A model generated the notes under the pieces. It was not told the origin of the DNA. It saw only the letters and a list, made by a program, of their open reading frames with translations, and did not search any database. A DNA stretch of 64,000 nt. It comes from Paenibacillus dendrobii (GTDB taxonomy: Bacteria; Bacillota; Bacilli; Paenibacillales; Paenibacillaceae). Below are positions 6,568-14,187 of this stretch, one piece after another (position 1 is the stretch's first letter; the number at the start of each line of letters is the position of its first letter). Made by a program: the position numbers and the translations under genes. The stretch covers positions 248,001-312,000 of the forward strand of contig NZ_WUBI01000002.1 of NCBI RefSeq assembly GCF_009807035.1, read 5' to 3'.

Positions 6568-6879
6568 TCAATTGTCGATCATTTGCAGATTATTTCTTGT
6601 AATAAAAGCTTTAACTTCTGAAACACCCCAAGCTTCTTTTCCCCAATCTTTTATATTTTCACTTTCAAAATTCTCTACTCTATTAAATTCAACCGAAACT
6701 CCTTCTTCAATGAGTTTATCAAGGCACGAAGAATGTCTGTATGTCTCCATTTGATAAAATTCTTTATGCTCATCTTCGATAAGTAGACCTTTTTTTTCTA
6801 TAAAGCAGAGTTTGATTTTTTTCTGCTCTAATTCTGATAATACATCTTTAAAATCCACAATAATCTTTTTATTTTTCAT
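6568..6879 (-). CDS. Hypothetical phage protein (103 aa)
   Basis: ATG 6879 follows CACGGAGGA. The charged protein contains IIVDFKDVLSELEQKKIKLC and SEVKAFITRNNLQMIDN. No domain, signal peptide or membrane segment was seen. Confidence 0.65.
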   Translation of the reverse strand: MKNKKIIVDFKDVLSELEQKKIKLCFIEKKGLLIEDEHKEFYQMETYRHSSCLDKLIEEGVSVEFNRVENFESENIKDWGKEAWGVSEVKAFITRNNLQMIDN

Positions 6880-6940
6880 TTCTTATTCCTCCGTGTTCTA
6901 TGAAATCACTCTTTCACTTACTGTTTTAGAAGGACACATA

Positions 6941-7420
6941 CTATTTTATATGTGTCCACAACTTACCCGAGTTCTTACTTTGACATTTCTTGCAAACATG
7001 TGCACCATCAGGTGGTAAATCTAATGGATCACCTTGAAGCAAATTAGGTCTATCAAGATTGTAACTTTGACAAGATGGATATCTATTATTCTCGATTTCA
7101 AATCCAATTTTATGCCACGTTCCTGTTTTTGATTGCATCCACTTTTTAAGTCCAGCAGATTCCTCAATTGCTTTACTTGTATTTTTATTTTCTTTTTTTG
7201 CTTCTATATTTTGACGTTTGAGTAAATCTTGTTTCGCTCTGTTCAGATCACGCTGCAGTATGCCAATTTCAACTGCTGCTTTTCTTTCTTCAGAACCTGC
7301 AGGAAATGTTGCCCAGCACTCTAAAGGGTCAGCTCCTAAATTTTTTAGAGTTTCAACTTGTACTAAGATTTTCGATTCATATCTTTCAACCTTTTTAACG
7401 GCTGCCTCAAGTTTGTTCAC
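6941..7420 (-). CDS. Phage protein with coiled coil and C-terminal zinc finger (159 aa)
   Basis: It starts at GTG 7420, 8 nt after GGAGGG. Residues 1-85 form a charged coiled coil (KLEAAVKKVERYESKILVQV ... RDLNRAKQDLLKRQN). The C-terminus has HVCKKCQ preceded by SCQ, a possible single zinc site. It has its own strong promoter at 7483-7511. Function unknown; a nucleic-acid-binding accessory protein is possible. Confidence 0.7.
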   Translation of the reverse strand: MNKLEAAVKKVERYESKILVQVETLKNLGADPLECWATFPAGSEERKAAVEIGILQRDLNRAKQDLLKRQNIEAKKENKNTSKAIEESAGLKKWMQSKTGTWHKIGFEIENNRYPSCQSYNLDRPNLLQGDPLDLPPDGAHVCKKCQSKNSGKLWTHIK

Positions 7421-7482
7421 TTTGTCAACCCTCCATAATCGGATAAAATGAGTATTTCTTTTAACGATTTAGTTATATTATT

Positions 7483-7511
7483 ATTATATTTACTTTATAA
7501 TAAAATGTCAA
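7483..7511 (-). promoter_or_regulatory. Early promoter with conserved spacer
   Basis: TTGACA (minus strand, 7506-7511), a 17-nt spacer ending GTAAA, then TATAAT (7483-7488). It belongs to the same family as the promoter at 8861-8889. Confidence 0.75.
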
Positions 7512-7540
7512 GCCTTTGTTTTCTTTTTTTAAAGCGAAAT

Positions 7541-8008
7541 TCAAGTAAAATATTGATAATCAAATTCAATATTTAGCTCAATTTGCTCTATTGTCGGCTC
7601 CCAATATATTAAATTACCTTGATCTTTATAATAAGCTACGTTGTTTTTTATAAAGAATGTCTTATTCGAATAAAATCCACAATTTCTCATATCCTCCAAT
7701 AAATATTTTAAATCGTTACAGTCATCATTGAACAATAAACCATTTATATAGTTATAGTATTTAGCAAGATTATAAATTAATATCTCGTCTAAGCAGAATT
7801 CTAGATTTGGATGAAGTAAAACCTTATTCAAATTTATAAAAATTGTATCCTCTTCAAAAATCACATAACTATATCTATATTTCATTTTATTAGGAATGAA
7901 TATTTTTCCTTTATATTCAAGACTACATATCTTCTTTGCGAGAAATTTAGTCTTTCTTTCTAACATTGGAATGGAATTATCATCTTTCGAGAGTAATGTT
8001 TGAATCAA
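7541..8008 (-). CDS. Hypothetical phage protein (155 aa)
   Basis: It starts at TTG 8008 after AAAAGGAGAG. The protein is rich in Tyr, Asn, Phe and Ile, with LLEDMRNCGFYSNKTFFIKN and a C-terminal EFDYQYFT. No known domain was found. Its very low GC and codon use match the other early genes. It is preceded by the structured interval at 8051-8171. Confidence 0.6.
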   Translation of the reverse strand: MIQTLLSKDDNSIPMLERKTKFLAKKICSLEYKGKIFIPNKMKYRYSYVIFEEDTIFINLNKVLLHPNLEFCLDEILIYNLAKYYNYINGLLFNDDCNDLKYLLEDMRNCGFYSNKTFFIKNNVAYYKDQGNLIYWEPTIEQIELNIEFDYQYFT

Positions 8009-8050
8009 AATATTCTCTCCTTTTATTAAAGATTTTACTTAGTGTTCAAA

Positions 8051-8171
8051 TATACAATGTTACTAATTGTACCATTGTATATTTGTCTTGCCACCTAACC
8101 GCTCAATGTCAGCGGTTAACGCTCTAGGCTTAAGGCTCAATCCCGATATGTCGGGAACCGCCTAGACGGTT
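8051..8171 (-). ncRNA. Cluster of hairpins, candidate structured RNA or switch
   Basis: Within 120 nt between two genes lie ATACAATG/CATTGTAT (8052-8059/8073-8080), AACCGC/GCGGTT (8097-8102/8112-8117), CCCGA/TCGGG (8142-8146/8151-8155) and CTAGGC/GCCTAG (8124-8129/8160-8165). The last competes with AACCG/CGGTT (8156-8160/8167-8171), so two folds exclude each other. The interval encodes no ORF. Its orientation is inferred from the minus-strand genes around it; no known RNA family was recognised. Confidence 0.45.
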
Positions 8172-8173
8172 TA

Positions 8174-8431
8174 TTATACATTCTGTTTTAGTAACAGATA
8201 GTTATAACTTGCTAATTCATTAAGGTCAATTCCCTTTGATTCAATTAAATTTTTGATCTGTTCTTTAAAGGTATTCAGTCCAGTGATTCGGTCTTCTTTA
8301 TTTGCAATTTCTTCGGTGTTTTGGATTTCTTGTATCGCAAAGCTAATATCGATCATAAATCTATATAATTCTACTGGAGTACCTTTTAATTTAACCTCTA
8401 ATTCAATATTAGTTTCAAAATCATTTTTCAT
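8174..8431 (-). CDS. Hypothetical phage protein (85 aa)
   Basis: Start set at ATG 8431 (MKNDFETNIELEVKLKGTPV), 8 nt after GGAGGT; the frame's first ATG overlaps that site. The product is acidic and mostly helical after a first strand (FKEQIKNLIESKGIDLNEL). Not recognised. Confidence 0.6.
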   Translation of the reverse strand: MKNDFETNIELEVKLKGTPVELYRFMIDISFAIQEIQNTEEIANKEDRITGLNTFKEQIKNLIESKGIDLNELASYNYLLLKQNV

Positions 8432-8524
8432 TGTAATTACCTCCATTTTTTAGTCATATCATACCACTAATATGCAACATCAGTAATAATGAAATGAGGA
8501 TTTCAATCTGATTTAATTCAAGTA

Positions 8525-8826
8525 TTAAACCTTAGCTGCTAACGTTAACATTTCATTAAACACTATTAGATTGCTATATGCCTCAATTGGATCGATGTCT
8601 CTCCATTGTGATATTCCTTTTGTCATCTCTTTAATAAGTTCCAAGCCTCTATTATTTACGTTTATGTAATTTCCTTCAGGATAGCGTTTAGAAATTAGCT
8701 TTCGGACTTCTTCCTCTCTTTCCTGATTGAATAACTTCTGTACTTCGTTATCCTTTAAAACTGCCTTTTGTGTTTTACTTCTTCATTGTAAGATTTTAAA
8801 GCCTTCCTTTTTCCCGTTCTATTCAT
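8525..8826 (-). pseudogene. Frameshifted small phage gene
   Basis: Good signals (promoter 8861-8889, GGAGG site, ATG 8826) lead into MNRTGKRKALKSYNEEVK, which stops after 23 codons. The -1 frame continues as KDNEVQKLFNQEREEEVRKL to a stop at 8525 (ending NEMLTLAAKV) and has no start of its own. Adding one A in the run at about 8773-8776 would restore a protein of about 100 residues. It is a recent one-base loss, a sequencing error, or less likely a programmed shift. Confidence 0.55.
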
Positions 8827-8860
8827 ACAATCGCCTCCTATGTATTGACTTTATATTTTT

Positions 8861-8889
8861 ATTATATTTATTTTATTGTTTAAAGTCAA
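8861..8889 (-). promoter_or_regulatory. Early promoter with conserved spacer
   Basis: TTGACT (8884-8889), a 17-nt spacer ending AATAAAATAAA and TATAAT (8861-8866) on the minus strand. The AATAAAATAAATATAA block also occurs near 5390 and 9515, with close variants near 100, 5665 and 10590. Confidence 0.8.
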
Positions 8890-8957
8890 GCGTTTGTTTT
8901 ACTTTTATTTTAACCCGCTTTGATTTGTTTCATTGGTTTCACCTCCATTAGTTTAAT

Positions 8958-9482
8958 TTAAATCTTTTCCATCCACCAGACTGAGTCAGTGAAATCAAGC
9001 AGCCCGCCTTCGGTCAGGATCGATTGTAAAGCCTTTTTGCCTCCTGCTGGTGTATAAGGTTTACCATCCCCTTTGAAGCCAAAGTAACCGAATGTAGGGT
9101 GATACAGTGTATAACCTTTTGGAATGATATAGCCACCTGGAACTATAAATTTTTGATTGGACAATTTCACAATTTTCAATGCTGCATTTATAGCTTTCGT
9201 TTCGTCTGTGCGTTCGTGATTAGTGTCATTGAGCGCTACGTACTCAAGAAGGAATGAAGTCATTGGAGATGCAGTAAACTCATTCTCGACTGCTTGAATA
9301 AGAAAGTCTGTTACTTGGATGTTTTCATCTTTCAGTGATTCATGAAAGCCCTGTTTAACTGTCAGTTGCTGACCAGGTAATAATTCGTTGTATGGGTGAG
9401 TACCAAAGTTAAAGATTTCGTTGGCCAGAAGATCGGAAAGATAATCCAGTTGTTCCATTTGGGAAAGTTGATTGAAGTTCAT
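8958..9482 (-). CDS. Hypothetical phage protein (174 aa)
   Basis: ATG 9482 follows TAAGGAGAT. Residues 1-100 are helical (MEQLDYLSDLLANEIFNFGT). The C-terminal part is Gly- and aromatic-rich (GGYIIPKGYTLYHPTFGYFG, then DSVWWMEKI). No enzyme motif was recognised. Confidence 0.65.
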   Translation of the reverse strand: MNFNQLSQMEQLDYLSDLLANEIFNFGTHPYNELLPGQQLTVKQGFHESLKDENIQVTDFLIQAVENEFTASPMTSFLLEYVALNDTNHERTDETKAINAALKIVKLSNQKFIVPGGYIIPKGYTLYHPTFGYFGFKGDGKPYTPAGGKKALQSILTEGGLLDFTDSVWWMEKI

Positions 9483-9530
9483 TATAATACATCTCCTTAT
9501 AGTACAATTTATATAGTTATATTTATTTTA

Positions 9531-9626
9531 TTAGCGAAGGATTAAGGACCCATATACAGTTTGACCTTTTAATGCTTGCTTACGTTGCCACTGACTTTTT
9601 AAAACTGCTAATTTAGATTGACTCAC
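9531..9626 (-). CDS. 31-residue basic peptide
   Basis: GTG 9626 lies 10 nt after AGAGGAG, and a good promoter is just upstream (9669-9696). The peptide begins VSQSKLAVLKSQWQRKQALK and is strongly basic. It ends 49 nt before the next gene. Real translation is likely; function unknown. Confidence 0.5.
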   Translation of the reverse strand: MSQSKLAVLKSQWQRKQALKGQTVYGSLILR

Positions 9627-9668
9627 TTGATAACAACTCCTCTTTAAATGATTAACCTTATATTTATA

Positions 9669-9696
9669 ATTATAATGATTTTATTAATAAAGTCAA
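9669..9696 (-). promoter_or_regulatory. Early promoter
   Basis: TTGACT (9691-9696) and TATAAT (9669-9674) with a 16-nt spacer on the minus strand. The spacer again contains AATAAAAT. Confidence 0.6.
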
Positions 9697-9753
9697 GTCA
9701 TTTCTTTACTTTTCGAATTGAATGTCAAAAATAAAACCGCTACATATGAGCGG

Positions 9754-10185
9754 TTAGACTATATAGTATTTGCTTTCCTTCTCTGTGATACGTCTAAACT
9801 TAAATAACACCTCTACAGGTTCATTCACAACATTTGAAACCCTAATCATTGTTTGAGCATCCAAATTGCCATCAGAAAGAATCTGATTAGCTCTTTGCTT
9901 AGTAACTCCTAAAGCTGCTCCTAACTCTTCCTGAGTAATTCCCTTGCTTTTAACTACTTCCTTCGCTGCATTCTCGAAACCTTCGTTTCTAAATATGGCT
10001 AGTTGCTTATCAATGTATTTACTTGCTTTTGGACTGAGGTAAATTTCTTTGCATTGATTACACTGGATAGCTGGAATATGTTCGATAACAAACGTCTTAC
10101 CATATTCCTGGTGTTCCATTGTATGAAGAATATCAGTTAAATCTTTTGAGCCACACTCTACACATTTTGACATTAAAGTACCCAT
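9754..10185 (-). CDS. MqsA/YgiT-type antitoxin (zinc finger plus XRE HTH)
   Basis: A 143-residue protein starting at ATG 10185 after AAAGGAGAA. The N-terminal zinc finger has CVECG and CNQCKEIY. The C-terminal helix-turn-helix of the XRE type has GITQEELGAALGVTKQRANQ. This two-domain layout is that of MqsA/YgiT antitoxins, which bind the toxin through the zinc domain and the operator through the HTH. It lies 37 nt downstream of a DUF4258 gene, the toxin-first order of mqsRA. It probably represses its own operon. Confidence 0.8.
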   Translation of the reverse strand: MGTLMSKCVECGSKDLTDILHTMEHQEYGKTFVIEHIPAIQCNQCKEIYLSPKASKYIDKQLAIFRNEGFENAAKEVVKSKGITQEELGAALGVTKQRANQILSDGNLDAQTMIRVSNVVNEPVEVLFKFRRITEKESKYYIV

Positions 10186-10222
10186 GTAACATTCTCCTTT
10201 TAGATGGACTTGCGGTGATTTC

Positions 10223-10504
10223 TCACCGCTTATCCATTACCGTTATGATTATGATTGCATTTTCTTCATCAAACTTGATTGCCAGTCTATGGCTATGTAT
10301 TCCACCCTCAACCTTGTATGATGTGATGCCGTCAGGATTGTCTGTGTCTACTCTTAGGATGCGGTTGACATTGATTAGTATGTCCTCGATGTCAGCAGTC
10401 GTAATATTGCGGTCTGTCATTCGTTGCCTTGCATGAAGTCTGAGGAAGTACTTACCTTGTTTAGCTAGTGACTTGATTAGAGATATGATTTCTTGGTCAC
10501 TCAT
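10223..10504 (-). CDS. DUF4258 (MqsR-like) toxin
   Basis: A 93-residue protein starting at ATG 10504 after GAGGTGAT. It has the DUF4258 pattern: FLRLHARQRMTDRNITTADI, then HSHRLAIKF and a final IIIITVMDKR. Members of this family pair with MqsA-type antitoxins and resemble RelE/MqsR mRNA-cleaving toxins in fold. The catalytic role is inferred from the family and partner. In a prophage the pair may stabilise lysogeny or act in abortive defence. Confidence 0.8.
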   Translation of the reverse strand: MSDQEIISLIKSLAKQGKYFLRLHARQRMTDRNITTADIEDILINVNRILRVDTDNPDGITSYKVEGGIHSHRLAIKFDEENAIIIITVMDKR

Positions 10505-10860
10505 TATGATATCACCTCACTTATCTATAAGTCAATTATACGCTTAACTTTGAGATTAGTCAATATATTTATACTGTATTTGTATGTTTATTTTGTTATA
10601 AATACAAATAAACCGCCAATTATTTTTGACGGTTAAAGGTGATCTGATATCGACAGCCGTAAGGCTGTACGGAGCAAAACAGACGCTTCAGCGGATTTTT
10701 GTGACGTGCCTTTAATGTGCGAAGCACTAAGATTAATACTCAATCGATAATTAAGAAAAAATCCTTGTGAATACTTATATTTTCAATAAAAAGTTGGACA
10801 AAACAACCTTATTAATATACTTATATAATAAGCCTGTTATAGCCAACTTTTTAATCATGT
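10505..10860 (-). other. Non-coding interval with hairpins between the toxin and the 351-aa gene
   Basis: It holds no gene. In minus-strand order: a long-loop terminator for the 351-aa gene (AAAAAGTTGG 10788-10797, CCAACTTTTT 10843-10852), short hairpins GTGC/GCAC (10717-10727), CGCT/AGCG (about 10684-10693) and ACAGCC/GGCTGT (10653-10668), then a hairpin with arms AACCG/CGGTT near 10610-10634 followed by TTTATTT. The part from about 10780 to 10605 thus looks like a small structured RNA with its own terminator. Toxin promoter sequence (AAAATAAACATA block) follows. Confidence 0.4.
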
Positions 10861-11916
10861 TTAAGTATTTTCTCCTTTATTTAAATGGATTTTTTCAATA
10901 TCAGACCTTATGTTTGTGGCATTTTGATCAATTAATGTGTTAACTAACTTCTTATTGTTTTTTATGTATGTGAGCACAGATCTATAATAATTCTCTTTGC
11001 TTTTTATAGCTCTATTGTGCCTTGTTTTCCCATTTTCCAGCAGCTTTGATTTAATATTATTGTTTACATTTAAAAATCTGCTCATTTTCTCTTCGTCAGT
11101 AAGTGTGAAATTATCAATGTCCTGAATGTCTTGTAATGCGTTTAAAGCATGTTCTTCATTAAAAATAATCTTATAAGAATTATAGTAAAAATAAATATTG
11201 TGATTGTCAAAAGTAATAGCTTGTACTCTACTTTTAAATGTGTCCCACAATCCCTTTTTTACAACCTCTTGTTTATCATGACATTCTAATTCGTCCATTA
11301 CATCGCGTTCAGCTGCTAGTATTATTTGAACCTCATTCTTAGTTGCTTCCCTATGGGTCATTCTCACACTAGAACTTATTCCAAAGCTATATACCCTATT
11401 ACCATACTTATCTTTCTTATATGAATCTTTAACTGCCTTGATCTTTCCTGAATCATTTATAGCAACATTAGCATCAATTATACACACAGTCATAGCATAA
11501 GACCACATTACTAAAGACTTCTCTTTAAGCCTGTTTAGTGCATTCTCTAAGCTCCTGGTTAATGAATCCCTAGATAGATCATAGAACTCATATATTTCTT
11601 TCTCGCTTATGTCGGTGAACAAGCTTAACTTTGGAACATGTTTACGTCCAAAATTATAATTATCATGAACCATATTTAATAATAAAAATAATGAACTCTT
11701 AGGAAGAAAGGCTTGCCCATTCCTTTCCTGTATAATTAGATCAAGCAATAACTCCTCTATGTCACTTATGTATCCATATCTACTAAGTTTGTGTCTTGGT
11801 TTCTTATAAACCTTTTCAATATTATATTTATTGCCAAGCCTAGTATATTCAAAATACATTGTCCAGTCTTCGAGCTGCTTCCTTTTTGATGTTCCATTCT
11901 TAATGGGTTCATTCAA
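10861..11916 (-). CDS. Large early phage protein, possibly DNA-binding (351 aa)
   Basis: TTG 11916 is taken as start, with AAGGAG 12 nt upstream. No catalytic motif was recognised. The N-terminal segment (EDWTMYFEYTRLGNKYNIEK) resembles a motif seen in Gram-positive phage and plasmid regulators or replication proteins. Residues about 70-150 look like helical HTH-type DNA-binding (SEKEIYEFYDLSRDSLTRSL). The C-terminus is basic and helical. It is the first gene after the 1.6-kb non-coding region that carries the iterons, so a role in replication or its control is plausible but unproven. Confidence 0.6.
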   Translation of the reverse strand: MNEPIKNGTSKRKQLEDWTMYFEYTRLGNKYNIEKVYKKPRHKLSRYGYISDIEELLLDLIIQERNGQAFLPKSSLFLLLNMVHDNYNFGRKHVPKLSLFTDISEKEIYEFYDLSRDSLTRSLENALNRLKEKSLVMWSYAMTVCIIDANVAINDSGKIKAVKDSYKKDKYGNRVYSFGISSSVRMTHREATKNEVQIILAAERDVMDELECHDKQEVVKKGLWDTFKSRVQAITFDNHNIYFYYNSYKIIFNEEHALNALQDIQDIDNFTLTDEEKMSRFLNVNNNIKSKLLENGKTRHNRAIKSKENYYRSVLTYIKNNKKLVNTLIDQNATNIRSDIEKIHLNKGENT

Positions 11917-12082
11917 GAATAAGCATAACTCCTTGTAGTTCTTAAATAGTCGACCTTTTTTTAATTTAGATGTATCGATAATTCATTCCCCCCCAAAATG
12001 ATGAATGTTATTGGTGTATGAGAACCGTTAAATAGGACACATAAGAGATGATCGTGTAAAGAATGATAGATATAACAAGATA

Positions 12083-12108
12083 GAGTGTACTAGTTAGATA
12101 GTACACTC
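12083..12108. repeat. 9-bp perfect palindrome
   Basis: GAGTGTACT (12083-12091) and AGTACACTC (12100-12108) with an 8-nt spacer and no T-tract. It is a candidate repressor or initiator site about 170 bp upstream of the 351-aa gene. Confidence 0.55.
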
Positions 12109-12260
12109 ATAGATAAGACAAAATTTGCCCATTTTATGTTAAGGCTCGATAAAACTGCACCCCCAGGCATGAGGCTTCTAATTTAAAATTGAGTTTGGCC
12201 ACATTTTTCGAAAATTTTCATCTCATTTTCAAATCACCTCATGCAATGATTGTCCTATCT

Positions 12261-12296
12261 CTAGATGGTACACAATATATCTTATATACCATCTAG
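12261..12296. repeat. 10-bp perfect palindrome
   Basis: CTAGATGGTA (12261-12270) and TACCATCTAG (12287-12296) with a 16-nt AT-rich spacer, 153 bp from the previous palindrome. It looks like a protein-binding site, not a terminator. Confidence 0.55.
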
Positions 12297-12724
12297 GAAG
12301 GGTATGGGGGGATAGTTAAAAGCCCAAAAACTGGCAGATATGCAAAAAAATTCGGCAGCACATCCATTTCCACACCCATTCATAATTTTCCCTTCTCACT
12401 GTTTTACGTCATTTTCATCAAATTTGACATCGTATTCGTAATCGTATTACCCCCATTTTCCCCTTTGTTTATATACACTTTTTCACCTTACTTTTTTACG
12501 TCTTATCCTCTCTTTGCCCATTTTAAACATCAAAATCACCATTTCCCCCTTATTCTATATAGGGTTTTACGATGTCGAGTTAACGATATAGCCCTTTTCG
12601 ACCTGTTCTTCATCTTATTCCCTTATAAAATCTACACTTTTCTCTCCTCACGATAAAATGGTCAATCGTCACATTTTCAATTTGCGATAACATTTCGGGT
12701 AATTGTTAGAGTAGGGATACTTGA

Positions 12725-12868
12725 TTTATTGAAAGATGGGTGTTTCAAGAGTTATTAGTTCCTTTTCCTGCAGATATAATGATTTCTTATCCAGTATCTA
12801 AGTCTGTCGGCAATGTTAGGAATATAAATCCAGAACTAATTGAGGAAATACCTTTAAACTCGAAGTAG
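12725..12868 (+). pseudogene. C-terminal remnant of an SRAP (YedK/YoqW-type) gene
   Basis: A plus-strand frame after a TGA at 12722 reads ERWVFQELLVPFPADIMISY, then PVSKSVGNVRNINPELIEE, and ends at a TAG at 12866-12868. The pattern LLxPFPADxM, YPVS, V-N, PELI matches the last part of SOS-response-associated peptidases, which form covalent DNA-protein links at abasic sites; SPbeta carries one (YoqW). The catalytic N-terminal Cys part is missing and no start signal exists, so this is a relic. Its strand is opposite to every neighbouring left-arm gene. Confidence 0.6.
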
Positions 12869-13424
12869 CAACAAACCCGATAAAATGTATGAGCGTAGGA
12901 TACACCCCAACTTCAATTCTACGCTCTAATCTCTTATTAATTAATCATGAATTCAGCATATAACTACCTCCACCAATACAAACACCTTGCCTGTGTAATT
13001 AATTTCAATTTCATTGATTTAATTAATAGCGAATAAGCAAGATGAGGCACTAGCAAGATCCTCCAACAATAATCAAAGAATCTCCCTCCACCATACTTCA
13101 AGTTTAAATTCTATATAGTCAAACCTCTAACATCGATTTTAAGCTCAAATTCTAAAGAGTAATCAATAGAATCAGAACATACCTCCCCAAACAAGTACAA
13201 ACACCTCACCTGAACATTTATATTTCAAATTCATGATTAATTTATTAGCTAATTCAAGAACTATAATAATCACTCAACCTTTAACAATTTAAATATAATC
13301 AAATTCAAATATAATACCCAAGCGCAAGCGATCATTGCCAAACAGGGGGAAAATGTTTTTCGCCCCCCTTTAAATACTGGTTCTAATTGTCTATATTTCT
13401 ATAGTCTATATATACTCTTTATAT
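12869..13424. other. AT-rich non-coding DNA with degenerate tandem copies
   Basis: No gene is seen. A segment of about 80 bp at 12968 (starting CTCCACCAATACAAACACC) recurs in diverged form at about 13184 (CTCCCCAAACAAGTACAAAC), each followed by AATTAATTT-like sequence. A partial third copy starts near 13083. The duplicated AT-rich blocks lie directly beside the iterons and could be the melting region of an origin. Confidence 0.45.
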
Positions 13425-13522
13425 AGGTGCAAAATATGCAGCATAAATTGCACTTCAAACTAGTAATTTCTGCACTTCAAACTAGTAAATTTTGCACCTC
13501 TAGTGGTAATTTTTGCACTTAG
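13425..13522. repeat. 22-bp iterons, candidate replication origin
   Basis: Four direct repeats begin TGCACTTC or TGCACCTC at 13449, 13471, 13493 and 13514, spaced 22, 22 and 21 bp. The first two share TGCACTTCAAACTAGTAA. An exact inverted copy of ATTTTGCACCT (13489-13499) lies at 13425-13435. Spacing of two helical turns is typical of initiator-binding iterons. The array starts 48 bp after the stop of the winged-helix gene at 13570. Confidence 0.7.
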
Positions 13523-13569
13523 CAAAAAATGGCGTCATATCAAGGGGTAATATTCACAGAAAAAAGAGA

Positions 13570-14187
13570 CTAAAGAAGATTCTCTAGTCTCACATCATAA
13601 TGGTTATTGTATCTGTTCCAATTCATCATTCCATCTTCATCATATTCAGATCTAACCTTGTGCTCTGTAATATTCAACAACTTTGCATTCTTTAATCGCT
13701 TATTGTATTCAATAATTGATCTAACCGACACTCCAGTATCACGTTGAATTGTCTCTTGAGATGCATAGCAAAACTGATTTATTGTGTTAGCTCTAATAAT
13801 AAAGCTTTCGTAATAGTATAGCAGCCTAAACCCAACGCAACCTATGTTGTTTATCCTGGTGAACAGTTTGGTTGGGAGCTGTGTAAATGGTTTTGTGAAT
13901 AATATTTTATTCAATCGTACAACGCTCATCTGCTTTCTATGTATAACTACTTCGTCCATTATGTATTCCTGCTCATATAGATTTGTTAGTGATTTCTTTA
14001 AGGTTCTATTGTCATGTATTCCTATTACCCGTTTTACCTCATTGAAGTCTACCTCGAACAAATCCTTTTTACTACCAGAAAAGAAATGAGCATACTTTAA
14101 ACTGGCTAGAACGCAGAAGTCCAGTGGGTTAATATTCGGATCTCTTACAATATAGTTTGGGACTTGAATGAAAGCTGTATTACTCAT
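13570..14187 (-). CDS. Putative replication initiator, two winged-helix domains (205 aa)
   Basis: It starts at ATG 14187, overlapping the helicase gene by 8 nt. The N-terminus (FIQVPNYIVRDPNINPLDFC) recalls the start of RepA-type initiators and phage replication HTH proteins. A first winged helix covers about residues 10-85 (VIGIHDNRTLKKSLTNLYEQ). A second covers about 115-190 (ASQETIQRDTGVSVRSIIEY). Two tandem winged helices beside 22-bp iterons suggest it binds them to start replication. The family assignment is inferred from layout; a transcription factor with the same fold is the alternative. Confidence 0.6.
   Translation of the reverse strand: MSNTAFIQVPNYIVRDPNINPLDFCVLASLKYAHFFSGSKKDLFEVDFNEVKRVIGIHDNRTLKKSLTNLYEQEYIMDEVVIHRKQMSVVRLNKILFTKPFTQLPTKLFTRINNIGCVGFRLLYYYESFIIRANTINQFCYASQETIQRDTGVSVRSIIEYNKRLKNAKLLNITEHKVRSEYDEDGMMNWNRYNNHYDVRLENLL

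Larger units (their letters stand above)
11917..12724. other. AT-rich non-coding region with palindromes
   Basis: No credible gene in 800 bp. Two perfect palindromic sites stand out (12083-12108 and 12261-12296). From about 12340 to 12640 the plus strand is heavily C/T-biased and G-poor. Together with the iterons further right this fits an origin region or a regulatory hub. Confidence 0.5.

Noticed and set aside
8910-8933. Seven-codon ORF (MKQIKAG) after a strong GGAGGTGA
   Set aside because: The initiation site is good, but the peptide is too short to support as a gene without translation data.
10861-11916. AimR-type arbitrium receptor
   Set aside because: No TPR repeats and no adjacent AimP-like signal peptide gene; SPbeta-like phages may carry it outside this window.
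12465-12656. 63-codon plus-strand ORF rich in Phe, Tyr and Leu
   Set aside because: It arises from the C/T-rich strand bias, has no ribosome binding site and resembles no protein.
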